A stretch of 64,000 nucleotides of DNA, taken from DASQUK01 sp963756425. Its GTDB lineage: Bacteria; Actinomycetota; Acidimicrobiia; Acidimicrobiales; VFJN01. The translations under genes were made by a program, and so were the position numbers. The notes beneath the pieces were generated by a model. It saw only the letters and a list, made by a program, of their open reading frames with translations. It searched no databases and was not told the DNA's origin. This document shows positions 17,841 to 26,086 of the stretch, piece after piece (the stretch's first letter is position 1; each line of letters begins with the position of its first letter). The stretch is taken from contig CAVWNW010000018.1 of NCBI GenBank assembly GCA_963756425.1, positions 62,001 through 126,000 on the forward strand, read 5' to 3'.

Positions 17841-19082
17841 GTGAAGATCCAGCCCGACCGCCTGCTGGCGGACATCGAGGCCTTGGCGGCGATCGGCGAC
17901 ACCGGCGACGGCGGGAACTGCCGCCTGGCGCTCACCGACGAGGACGCCGGCGGCCGCGAGCTCGTGGTCGGGTGGATGCGCGCCCTGGGCCTCGACGTCC
18001 GGGTGGACCGGATCGGCAACGTGGTCGCCACCCGGGCCGGTGTGGGCGGGGACGGCGCCGGCGACGGCGCGGCCGTCATGACCGGGAGCCACATCGACAC
18101 CGTCGGCACCGGCGGGCGCTACGACGGCACCCTCGGAGTGCTGGCCGGGCTCGAGGTCGTGCGGGCGCTCGACGACGCCGGCGTCCGCACCCGGAGGCCG
18201 GTGGCGGTGGCCTTCTTCACCGACGAGGAGGGCAGCCGGTTCCCGCCCGACATGCTCGGAAGCCTCGTCTATGCCGGGGGCATGCCGCTGGAGGACGCCC
18301 TCGACGTCATCGCCATCGACGGCGCCGCCCTCGGCGACGAGCTCGAGCGCATCGGCTGGGCGGGCGACGCCGCCGTGCCCGGTCCGGCGCCGCATGCCTA
18401 CGTCGAGCTGCACATCGAGCAGGGGCCGGTGCTCGAGGAGGCCGGCGTCGCGATCGGCGCGGTCACCGGGGTCCAAGGCATCTCATGGCAGGAGCTGACG
18501 CTCACCGGGCAGTCGAACCACGCCGGCACCACGCCCATGCGACTGCGGCGCGACCCCACGTACGTCGCCGCCGAGACGATCGGGTTCGTGCGCCGGCTGG
18601 CCACCCAGCTCGGCGGCCACCAGGTGGGCACGGTCGGCCGCGTCGACCTCCACCCCGACCTGGTGAATGTTGTGGCCGCTCGGGCGACGCTGACGGTCGA
18701 CCTCCGCAACACCGACGAGGCGGTGCTGGCACGCGCCGAGCGCCGGCTGCGTGAGCACGTGGCGGCGGTCGCGTCCGCCGAGGGCTGCGAGCCGGCGTGG
18801 CGAGGGCTGGCCCGCTTCGAGCCCGTCGCCTTCGATCCGGCGGTGATCGACCTGGTGCAGGCCACAGCCGAGCGGCTGGGCCACTCCGTCATGCGGCTGC
18901 CCTCGGGCGCCGGCCACGACGCCCAGATGCTCGCCCGGGTGTGCCCGACGGGCATGGTGTTCGTCCCCAGCCGCGGCGGCGTGAGCCACAACCCGGCGGA
19001 GTTCACCGAGCCCGAGCACCTCGCGGCGGGCGCGCAGGTGCTCGCCGAGGTCGTCACCGAGCTCGCGGGAATCGCAGAGTGA
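17841..19082 (+). CDS. M20-family allantoate amidohydrolase / N-carbamoylase
   Basis: A 413-residue metal-dependent amidohydrolase of the hydantoinase/carbamoylase group, which removes ammonia and CO2 from allantoate, ureidoglycine or N-carbamoyl amino acids. Motifs are GSHIDTVGTGGRYDGTLGVL (metal ligands, about residues 87-106), FFTDEEGSRF, ELHIEQGPVLEEAG, a TGQSNHAGTTPM dimerisation-domain block and AGHDAQMLA near the C-terminus. The GTG at 17841 lies 37 bp after alkA, so it is probably in the same operon. With the hydantoinase nearby, both allantoate and carbamoyl amino acids are reasonable substrates. Confidence 0.9.
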   Translation: MKIQPDRLLADIEALAAIGDTGDGGNCRLALTDEDAGGRELVVGWMRALGLDVRVDRIGNVVATRAGVGGDGAGDGAAVMTGSHIDTVGTGGRYDGTLGVLAGLEVVRALDDAGVRTRRPVAVAFFTDEEGSRFPPDMLGSLVYAGGMPLEDALDVIAIDGAALGDELERIGWAGDAAVPGPAPHAYVELHIEQGPVLEEAGVAIGAVTGVQGISWQELTLTGQSNHAGTTPMRLRRDPTYVAAETIGFVRRLATQLGGHQVGTVGRVDLHPDLVNVVAARATLTVDLRNTDEAVLARAERRLREHVAAVASAEGCEPAWRGLARFEPVAFDPAVIDLVQATAERLGHSVMRLPSGAGHDAQMLARVCPTGMVFVPSRGGVSHNPAEFTEPEHLAAGAQVLAEVVTELAGIAE

Positions 19083-19167
19083 GCGCAGCGACGCCGCCGA
19101 CCCGAGGTAATGGCGACCGCTCGAAACCCGGACCGTGTTGCCTCGCCGCTCGCCCGGGGATTACGGC

Positions 19168-20082
19168 GTGAGCCGGGTCGTCACCGTCGCCGCCGCCCAG
19201 CTCGGGCCGATCCAGCGTGACCACACCCGTGCCGACACCGTCGAGCGACTGCTGGCGCACCTGCGGGGCGCGGCCGAGCGCGGGGCGGACCTGGTCGTGT
19301 TTCCGGAGCTGGCGCTCACCACCTTCTTCCCCCGCTGGTGGTACGAGGACGGCTCCCCCGAGCTGGCCGCCTGGTACGAGACCGAGCTGCCGGGCGCCGA
19401 CACGAAGCCGCTGTGGGACGAGGCGCGCCGGCTCGGGGTCGGCTTCTGCCTGGGGTTCGCCGAGGAGACGCCCGACGGCCACCGGTTCAACACGTCGGTG
19501 CTCGTGGGGGCCGACGGCGCCGAGATCGGCCGCTATCGCAAGATCCACCTGCCCGGCCATCGCGAGCACGAGCCGTGGCGGGCGTTCCAGCACCTCGAGA
19601 AGCGCTACTTCGAGACCGGGGACCTCGGGTTCCCCGTGTACGCGGCGTTCGGCGGGACCGTCGGCATGCTCATCTGCAACGACCGGCGTTGGCCGGAGGC
19701 CTACCGCATGCTCGGCCTGCAGGGCGTCGAGCTCGTGTGCATCGGCTACAACACGCCGGTCCACAACCCGCCGGCACCCGAGCACGACCGCTTCGGCGAC
19801 TTCCACAATCGGCTGGTCATGCAGGCCGGCGCGTATCAGAACGGCACGTTCGTGGTGGCCACGGCGAAGGCGGGCACCGAGGAGGGCGTGGACCACATCG
19901 GCGGGTCGTGCGTCATCCACCCGTCCGGGGCCGTCATCGCGCAGTGCACGGGGCTAGGCGACGAGCTCGCCGTGGCCGCCTGCGACCTCGACGACTGCAC
20001 GTCCTACAAGACCACGGTCTTCGACTTCGCCGCCCACCGCCGCCCCGACCAGTACGGCCGGCTGACCGAGACCGAGCCGTAG
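19168..20082 (+). CDS. N-carbamoyl-D-amino-acid hydrolase-like nitrilase
   Basis: A nitrilase-superfamily amidohydrolase of 304 residues, the length of N-carbamoyl-D-amino-acid amidohydrolases. The Glu-Lys-Cys triad is visible: FPELALTTFFPRW (Glu near 48), YRKIHLPGHRE (Lys near 128) and LICNDRRWPEAYR (Cys near 173). The RRWPE sequence after the cysteine is typical of D-carbamoylases. It would release D-amino acids from the products of the hydantoinase at 11697. The GTG at 19168 gives the usual VTVAAAQLGPI start. A 56-bp repeat follows the gene. Confidence 0.9.
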   Translation: MSRVVTVAAAQLGPIQRDHTRADTVERLLAHLRGAAERGADLVVFPELALTTFFPRWWYEDGSPELAAWYETELPGADTKPLWDEARRLGVGFCLGFAEETPDGHRFNTSVLVGADGAEIGRYRKIHLPGHREHEPWRAFQHLEKRYFETGDLGFPVYAAFGGTVGMLICNDRRWPEAYRMLGLQGVELVCIGYNTPVHNPPAPEHDRFGDFHNRLVMQAGAYQNGTFVVATAKAGTEEGVDHIGGSCVIHPSGAVIAQCTGLGDELAVAACDLDDCTSYKTTVFDFAAHRRPDQYGRLTETEP

Positions 20083-20101
20083 CCGTAGCACCTACGCCAA
20101 C

Positions 20102-20157
20102 CCCGAACTTGCCGCAGATAGGGCTGCCATGACGTCGGTTACTGCGGCAAGTTCGAT
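20102..20157. repeat. 56-bp dyad repeat, copy A
   Basis: Arms CCCGAACTTGCCGCAG (20102-20117) and CTGCGGCAAGTTCG (20142-20155) pair across a 24-nt centre that contains CCATGACGTCG. It shares arms and much of the centre with copies at 48454 and 50800. It lies between the convergent nitrilase and DpaL genes, so it may also terminate transcription. Confidence 0.85.
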
Positions 20158-20170
20158 CAGTGGGGAGCCG

Positions 20171-21322
20171 TCAGCGGGGCGGGCGACCGACGATCCGCTC
20201 GAAGTTGACCGGGTCGGTCACGCCCTCGGTGACCAGTAGCAGGACGGTGGCCTCGCCCGGGATCGGCAGCTCGGCACCGTGCTCGGCACGCAGGGCCAGG
20301 AGCCCGCCCAGGGCCGCGGCCCCCGTCTCGCCCGCGTCGAGGCCGGCGACGGCCAGCGACCGGATGGCGTCCCGGCAGCGGTCGTCGTCGATGGTCACGA
20401 ACGCGTCGAACCCCGCCGCCACCGTGGGGAGGGCCAGCATCGACGCGAGCCCGCAGTTGAGCCCGGCCATGATCGACCGGTGGGGCCCGGGCACCTCCAC
20501 GATGTGGCCAGCCCGTACCCCCTCCGCGACGCACGCCGCGGAGTCGGGCTCGACACCCACGAGCACCGGCCCCTCCCCCGGTTCGAGCCCCGCCCGGAGC
20601 CAGGAGGCGGCCGCCGCCCCCAGGGCCCCCACCCCCAACGGGACCATGACCAGGTCGGGTGCCGGCGCGTCGAGCGCCGCGAGCTGGTCCTCGAGCTCGG
20701 CGAAGATCGTGGCATAGCCCTCGATCACCCGGCGCGGCGGATCCTCGTACCCGGGCCACGAGGTATCGGAGATGACCAGGTCGCGTTCGCCCGCCATCGC
20801 GGCCGACTCGGCCACGGCGTCGTCGTAGGTGCCCGGCACGACCGTCACCTCGGCACCCTCGGCGGCGATGCCGCCGATGCGGGCGGGGGCGGTGCCGTCG
20901 GGCACCAGGATGGTCGCGGAGAGTCCGAGGAGCTTGGCCATCCGCGCCACCGCCCGGCCGTGGTTGCCGTCGGTGGCGGCCACGAGCCGCAGCGGTCCCA
21001 GGTACTGGGCCACGATCGCCGCGAGGTCGGGGAGCGTGTCCCACTGTGGGTCGGCCGCCCCGCCGGCCGCCGCCAGCCGGTCGCACAGGACCCGGTACGT
21101 CGCCCACGAGGCGCCGAGGATCTTGAAGGCCGGCAGGCCCATGCGGCTCGACTCGTCCTTGACCAGCACCCGGGCCACGGCGGCGGCCTCGGCCAAGGCC
21201 GGCATGTCGCGTACCGGCGTGGGCCCGTACCCCGGGAGCCGGCGGTGGAAGGCGGTGACCTCGGGGCCCGGGCGTGCGTCGGCCGGCAGCGGCTTGGTCT
21301 CGTGGTTCACGAGCAGCGACAT
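20171..21322 (-). CDS. dpaL: Diaminopropionate ammonia-lyase-like PLP enzyme
   Basis: A fold-type II pyridoxal-phosphate enzyme of 383 residues resembling diaminopropionate ammonia-lyase (YgeX), which turns 2,3-diaminopropionate into pyruvate and ammonia. The PLP lysine lies in RMGLPAFKILGASWA near residue 68, the asparagine in ATDGNHGRAVARMA near residue 120, the phosphate loop in PLGVGALGAAAAS, and the second-acid block in AGLNCG. In Escherichia coli ygeX sits with a hydantoinase, an M20 hydrolase and xdh-type genes, as here. D-serine or threonine dehydratase activity cannot be excluded. Confidence 0.85.
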   Translation of the reverse strand: MSLLVNHETKPLPADARPGPEVTAFHRRLPGYGPTPVRDMPALAEAAAVARVLVKDESSRMGLPAFKILGASWATYRVLCDRLAAAGGAADPQWDTLPDLAAIVAQYLGPLRLVAATDGNHGRAVARMAKLLGLSATILVPDGTAPARIGGIAAEGAEVTVVPGTYDDAVAESAAMAGERDLVISDTSWPGYEDPPRRVIEGYATIFAELEDQLAALDAPAPDLVMVPLGVGALGAAAASWLRAGLEPGEGPVLVGVEPDSAACVAEGVRAGHIVEVPGPHRSIMAGLNCGLASMLALPTVAAGFDAFVTIDDDRCRDAIRSLAVAGLDAGETGAAALGGLLALRAEHGAELPIPGEATVLLLVTEGVTDPVNFERIVGRPPR

Positions 21323-21398
21323 GTCCGCGGTTCTACCCGCGCCGGCAACCCGCCACGGAGCGCTAGGTCGGGCAGGCCCGGATGGTTACGTTGACGCG

Positions 21399-22619
21399 GT
21401 GAGCGACGGGACCCGTGGCCCCCTCAGGCAGTGGCTGTGGAGCCCACCGCGAGCCCACGGCGAGGTCATCGCCGACCGCACGGTGAGCTCCCTGGAGCTG
21501 TTCTACGACCTGGTGTACGTGGCGGTCATCAGCCAGGCGGCGCACCACCTTGCCGAGCACGTCACGGCTCGTGGGTTCGTGGAGTTCACGATCGTCTTCG
21601 GGTTGATCTGGACTGCGTGGGTCAACGGGTCCCTCTATCTCGAGCTCCACGGCCGCGAGGACGGCCGGACTCGCAGCGCCGTCTTCCTCCAGATGGGCGT
21701 CCTGGTCCTGCTCGCCGTGTTCACCGCCGATGCTGCAGGCGACAGCGGCACCGCCTTCGCGTTGGTCTACGCCGGGTTCCTCGCCGTCATGACGTGGCTC
21801 TGGTACAGCGTCCGACGCCAGGACCGCTTCGGCCACCCCGAGTTCGTGGCCCCTGCCGGCCGCTACGTGCTCGGCATGGCGGTGGCGGTGCTGGTGATCG
21901 TCGCCAGCGCGTTCCTCCCCGACGGGCCGCGGCTCGTCGTGTGGGCGGGCTTCTGCATCGCCTGGCTCGTGGGCATCGCCCTGATCGGCCGGTTGGCGGT
22001 GGTCCACGACGGCCTGCCGCCCACCGACTCGCTGGTTGAGCGGTTCGGGCTGTTCACGATCATCGTCCTCGGCGAGGTGATCTTCGGCGTGGTCGACGGC
22101 CTGTCGTCGGCCGACCGTGACGGGCTCGTCATCGTGACCGGGCTGGTCGCCCTCGGGATCGGCTTCGGCTTCTGGTGGATCTACTTCGACCTGGTCGGGC
22201 GGCGGCGGCCCCGGAACGACGGCGGGCCACTCGTCACGTGGATGCTGAGCCACCTACCGATCACGCTGTCAATCGCCGCCGCCGGGGCCGCGATGGTCAG
22301 CCTGATCAGCCACGCCGCTGACGCGAGGACACCGGCGAGTACAGGCTGGCTTCTCGCCGGTTCCGTCGCCCTTGGCCTGCTCGCGCTGTCCTTCGCCGAG
22401 CAGACGCTCGCCGACGCGGATCGCTTCGCGGTCGTCTACAGACCCCTCAGGATCGCCGGCGCCGCGGCCACGGCGCTCGCCGTCGGCTGGGCCCGGCCTG
22501 CGCCCTGGCTCCTGGCCCTCCTGCTCGTGCTGATCCTGTCGGTGCTCTGGGGCTTCGCGGTCAGCCGCTTCCTGCAAGGCGGCGTCTGGACGAGGCCGGA
22601 GTCGTCCCGCACCGACTGA
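21399..22619 (+). CDS. LtrA family (low temperature requirement) membrane protein
   Basis: A 406-residue polytopic membrane protein of the LtrA family, with about ten to twelve predicted helices. The family hallmark lies at the N-terminus: a WSPPRAHGEV stretch and VSSLELFYDLVYVAVISQAA (residues 28-47). Conserved charged positions in the helices include ERFGLFTIIVLGEVIFG. The function of LtrA proteins is unknown; the name comes from a Listeria mutant. The GTG at 21399 is the first start before the conserved block. It is divergent from dpaL, 76 bp apart, and shows no clear tie to purine metabolism. Confidence 0.88.
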   Translation: MSDGTRGPLRQWLWSPPRAHGEVIADRTVSSLELFYDLVYVAVISQAAHHLAEHVTARGFVEFTIVFGLIWTAWVNGSLYLELHGREDGRTRSAVFLQMGVLVLLAVFTADAAGDSGTAFALVYAGFLAVMTWLWYSVRRQDRFGHPEFVAPAGRYVLGMAVAVLVIVASAFLPDGPRLVVWAGFCIAWLVGIALIGRLAVVHDGLPPTDSLVERFGLFTIIVLGEVIFGVVDGLSSADRDGLVIVTGLVALGIGFGFWWIYFDLVGRRRPRNDGGPLVTWMLSHLPITLSIAAAGAAMVSLISHAADARTPASTGWLLAGSVALGLLALSFAEQTLADADRFAVVYRPLRIAGAAATALAVGWARPAPWLLALLLVLILSVLWGFAVSRFLQGGVWTRPESSRTD

Positions 22620-22754
22620 CACGCGCCGCCGTCCCAACGCAATCTCGCTCACCGCTTGCGCCCGGCCGGCGCTCTGGATTCGGTGGGCGTTTCGGGATCC
22701 GGGCGGGTTCATTTCGTCCAAGACCGCAGGCCCCGTGGGTGCGACGCTGCGGGC

Positions 22755-23171
22755 ATGAAGCTCGTGACCGAACCTCGTGGCGCGATCGATCTCATTGCCA
22801 CGCCCGTCCACCTCAGCCTCGGGTCGCGCGCGCTGGCCGTCGACGGCTTCGACTGGGACGCGGCGGTGCTGGAGGCCTACGCGGCGGCGGTCGCCGAGGA
22901 CGGCGCGGAGGGCCGGATCGTCATGGTCTTCGAGGGCAGCCGATCATGGGACATCTGGGAGCGCCACCCCGCCGGCGACGAGGTCGTGATCTGCCTCTCA
23001 GGTCGGATGACGGTCATCCGCGAGGTCGACGGCCAGCCCGACCCTGTAGGGCTCGGTCCGTGCCAGGCGATGATCAACCCCGCCGGCGTGTGGCACACGG
23101 CGGACGTCCACGAACCGGTCCGGTTCATGACGATCACGCCGGGCCTGGGAACCGAGCATCGGGCACGCTGA
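22755..23171 (+). CDS. Cupin-domain protein
   Basis: A 138-residue single-domain cupin. The β-barrel motifs are recognisable: WERHPAGDEVVICLSGRMTVI (first cupin motif, about residues 72-92) and NPAGVWHTADVHEPVRFMTI (second). Histidines H75 and the WHTADVH pair could bind a metal. The N-terminal 60 residues are less conserved. Cupins of this size include isomerases, dioxygenases and binding proteins, so no reaction is assigned. It follows ltrA after 135 bp that show no other feature. Confidence 0.78.
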   Translation: MKLVTEPRGAIDLIATPVHLSLGSRALAVDGFDWDAAVLEAYAAAVAEDGAEGRIVMVFEGSRSWDIWERHPAGDEVVICLSGRMTVIREVDGQPDPVGLGPCQAMINPAGVWHTADVHEPVRFMTITPGLGTEHRAR

Positions 23172-23213
23172 CGACCCTCTAGGCGGGCGCGCCCGCAGCG
23201 AGCACTATGGATC

Positions 23214-23371
23214 CGTGGTGACGAAGTGATCCCGCCCGACGCCGAGCGGCTGTTTGCACAGCGGATGGGGCGACGGTGAAGGAGTTCGCGTCGAGCCACG
23301 TCGTGTTGGTCTCCCACCCCGACGAGATTGCGGACCTGATCGAGGCGGCGGTCCGAGACGTGGCCGACTAG
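23214..23371 (+). pseudogene. Remnant of an α/β-hydrolase C-terminus
   Basis: Two adjacent frames spell the end of an α/β-hydrolase: GDEVIPPDAERLFAQRMG, then, one base out of register, ATVKEFASSHVVLVSHPDE and a short helix to the stop at 23369-23371. The pattern (a D..IPP..AERLFAQRMGA..V....SHV..VSHP motif with the catalytic histidine) is typical of that family's last 55 residues. One G appears to be missing from the GGGG run near 23270. The N-terminal 200 residues are absent. It is a decayed fragment lying in front of the XdhD operator. Confidence 0.6.
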
Positions 23372-23420
23372 CACCGAAGCTGCCGACGTCCTCGCGTCCT
23401 GCGCCACAGCGACACAGGGC

Positions 23421-23437
23421 TTCAACATTTTGTTGAA
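23421..23437. promoter_or_regulatory. Palindromic operator over the XdhD-like gene promoter
   Basis: TTCAACATTTTGTTGAA repeats the palindrome at 13160 with a single central difference. It ends exactly 20 bp before the GTG at 23457. TTCAAC and a CAGTCT hexamer at 23444-23449 are 17 bp apart and could be the -35 and -10. The site would then overlap the promoter of a leaderless message. Confidence 0.7.
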
Positions 23438-23456
23438 CTCTGTCAGTCTGGACGGC

Positions 23457-26081
23457 GTGGCGGTGTCCTTCATTCTCAACGGCGGCGAGGTCGAGGTCGG
23501 CGACCATCCCCACCTCCTCTCGGCCCTGCGGGAGGAGCTCGACGTCACGAGCCCAAAGGACGGCTGCTCACCGTCGGGCCAATGCGGCTGCTGCACGGTG
23601 CTCATCGACGGCAAGCCCATGATCGCCTGCTCGCTGGGCCTCGAGCGCGTGGCCGGCCGGGCGGTCACCACGCTCGAGGGGATCGATCCGGCCGAGCGCG
23701 ACCGCCTGGCCGGCGCGTTTTCCGCCACGGGCGCGCTCCAGTGCGGTTTCTGCACACCCGGCATCGTCGTGCGCGCCAAGTACCTGCTCGACAAGGAGGG
23801 GCCGGCCCTCACCCGCGACAAGGCGGCCCGCCACCTCGGGGGCCACCTGTGCCGGTGCACCGGGTACCACTCCATCCTCGACGCGGTCGAGCTGCTGGCG
23901 TCGGGGGCGGAGACCCCGGTGTCGCTGCCGGCCGGCAACGGCAATGCCAACGGCCACGACCGAGACGGCCGGCCGGGGGGCATCGGCAGTGACAGCGCCA
24001 AGTACCAGGCCACGGAGATGGCCCTCGGCGATAAGCCCTACATCGACGACCTTCGGGTGCCCGGCATGCTCCACGCCGCCGTGGTGCTGTCCGAGCACGC
24101 CCGCGCCGACATCCTGGCGATCGACATCACCGCCGCGGCCGCGACGCCCGGCGTGGTCCGGGTGTTCACGGCCGCCGACGTGCCCGGCGACCTCCGGATC
24201 GGCCTGATCCACCGCGACTGGCCCGTCTTCATCCCCGTCGGCGGGCGCACCGCCTATACGGGCGACGTGCTGGCCCTGGTGGTGGCGGGAGATCGGGCCA
24301 CCGCCCGGGCCGCCGCAGAACGGGTGGCCGTGGAGTACCGACCCTTGCCCCCGTTCACCGATCCGCTGCGGGCGGTCGACTCGACCGAGCCCGCCGTGTG
24401 GCGGGTGGGCGAGGCCGACGCCCCCAACGTCCTGTCCCGCACCGCCTACGCCCGTGGCCATGCCGATATCGACGCCGCCCTGGGCGACAGCGCCCACGTC
24501 GTCCACGAGGTGTTCCAGACCCAGCGCATCGAGCACGCGTTCCTCGAGCCCGAGGCCACCCTCGCGGTCCCCCTCGACGACGGCCGGCTGGAGGTGTTCT
24601 CGGGCGGCCAGGGGGTGTGGGACGACCGGCGCCAGATCGCCGACGTGCTCGGCGTGGACGAGGACCGGGTCCTTGTCCACCTGGTTGCCAACGGCGGCGC
24701 CTTCGGCGGCAAGGAGGACTGCGGCAACCAGACCCAGACCGCGCTCGCCGCCCACGTGCTGGGACGACCGGTGAAGTGCGTGTTCAGCCGGGAGGAATCG
24801 CTGCACGTCCACCCCAAACGCCATCCCGTGCGGATCGAAGCGTGGGCCGGGTGCGACGCCGACGGCCGGCTCACGGCGCTGAAGGCCCGCATCGTGGGCG
24901 ACTCCGGCCCGTACGCCTCCGTGGGCATGAAGGTGTTGGAGCGCGCTGCGGGCCACGCCGGCGGCCCGTACTCCTGGCCGGCCATCGACGTCGACGCCGT
25001 CGCCGTCCGCACCAACAACCCGGTGTGCGGCGCCTTCCGGGGCTTCGGCGCCAACCAGGCCCAGTTCGCGAGCGAGGGGGTGATCGACCGGCTGGCGGCG
25101 GCCACCGGCATCGATCCATGGGAGATGCGGGCCCGGAATGCGGTCACACCCGGCTGCACCTGGGGCCCCGGCCAGGTCATGGACGACGGCTGCCTCGGCG
25201 CCCGGGACTGCCTCGACGCCCTGAAGCCCCATTACGACGACGCCGTGGCCGCCGGCAAGGCGGTCGGCCTCGGGCTCGGCCTCAAGAACTCGGGCCTCGG
25301 CAACGGGGCCGTCGAGGTTGCCAAGGCGGTGGTGCGCTTCATCGACGACGGCACGGTCGAGGTACGCCATTGCTGGACGGAGATGGGCCAGGGCGTGCAC
25401 ACCGTCGCCCTGCAGGTGGCGGTCGAGGAGCTGGGCGTCGATCCCGCGCGGGTGCGGGTGGTGGTCGACACCTCGCGGGAGCTGGGCGCGGGCCAGACCA
25501 CGGGCAGCCGCGGCACGCTGATGGCCGCCGGATCGGTGGCGGCCGCCGCCCGGGCGGCCTGCGCCGACGGCTGCCGGCCGGGCGTCGACTACGAGGGTGA
25601 GCACCGGGTCGACTGGACCGACGCGGTGGGCTCGGTCGCCAACCCGACCATCCACTCCGCCTTCGGCTACGCCGCCCAGCTGGTCGTGATCGACCGGGAG
25701 AGCGGCGACATCGACAAGGTCGTCGCCGCCCACGACGTGGGGCGGGCCATCAATCCCCTGCTGTGTGAGGGACAGATCGTCGGTTCCGTCCACATGGGCC
25801 TCGGCTATGCGCTGACCGAGGACTTCCCGGCCGACGAGTTGGGTCGTCCCACCGCCATGACGCTCCGCCAACTGGGGATCCTCCGGGCCAAGGACGTGCC
25901 TCCGATCGAGACGATCCTGGTCGAGCGCCCGCAGCCCCGTGCGCCCTACGGGATCAAGGGCGTGGGCGAGATCGGGCTGGTGCCGACGGCCGGCGCCGTG
26001 GCCGCCGCCCTGCACCACCTGGACGGCGAGTGGCGGGCGACGCTCCCGATGCGCCGGACCAGCTCGAGCGCCCACGGGTAG
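23457..26081 (+). CDS. Fused XdhD-like molybdenum hydroxylase (iron-sulfur plus Mo domains)
   Basis: An 874-residue protein joining the [2Fe-2S] subunit (about residues 1-155) and the molybdopterin subunit (about 185-870). It resembles the selenium-dependent xanthine dehydrogenase group and E. coli XdhD. The cluster cysteines are in DGCSPSGQCGCCTVL, QCGFCTPG and HLCRCTGYHS. Mo-domain motifs are VANGGAFGGKEDCG, RTNNPVCGAFRGFGA, EMGQGVHTVALQ and GIKGVGEIGL. No FAD subunit is adjacent, so it may borrow the one at 13196 or use another acceptor. The GTG at 23457 is favoured because its distance to the operator equals that at 13196. The substrate may be a purine; selenium is only a family expectation. 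Confidence 0.88.
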   Translation: MAVSFILNGGEVEVGDHPHLLSALREELDVTSPKDGCSPSGQCGCCTVLIDGKPMIACSLGLERVAGRAVTTLEGIDPAERDRLAGAFSATGALQCGFCTPGIVVRAKYLLDKEGPALTRDKAARHLGGHLCRCTGYHSILDAVELLASGAETPVSLPAGNGNANGHDRDGRPGGIGSDSAKYQATEMALGDKPYIDDLRVPGMLHAAVVLSEHARADILAIDITAAAATPGVVRVFTAADVPGDLRIGLIHRDWPVFIPVGGRTAYTGDVLALVVAGDRATARAAAERVAVEYRPLPPFTDPLRAVDSTEPAVWRVGEADAPNVLSRTAYARGHADIDAALGDSAHVVHEVFQTQRIEHAFLEPEATLAVPLDDGRLEVFSGGQGVWDDRRQIADVLGVDEDRVLVHLVANGGAFGGKEDCGNQTQTALAAHVLGRPVKCVFSREESLHVHPKRHPVRIEAWAGCDADGRLTALKARIVGDSGPYASVGMKVLERAAGHAGGPYSWPAIDVDAVAVRTNNPVCGAFRGFGANQAQFASEGVIDRLAAATGIDPWEMRARNAVTPGCTWGPGQVMDDGCLGARDCLDALKPHYDDAVAAGKAVGLGLGLKNSGLGNGAVEVAKAVVRFIDDGTVEVRHCWTEMGQGVHTVALQVAVEELGVDPARVRVVVDTSRELGAGQTTGSRGTLMAAGSVAAAARAACADGCRPGVDYEGEHRVDWTDAVGSVANPTIHSAFGYAAQLVVIDRESGDIDKVVAAHDVGRAINPLLCEGQIVGSVHMGLGYALTEDFPADELGRPTAMTLRQLGILRAKDVPPIETILVERPQPRAPYGIKGVGEIGLVPTAGAVAAALHHLDGEWRATLPMRRTSSSAHG

Positions 26082-26086
26082 GCCCA

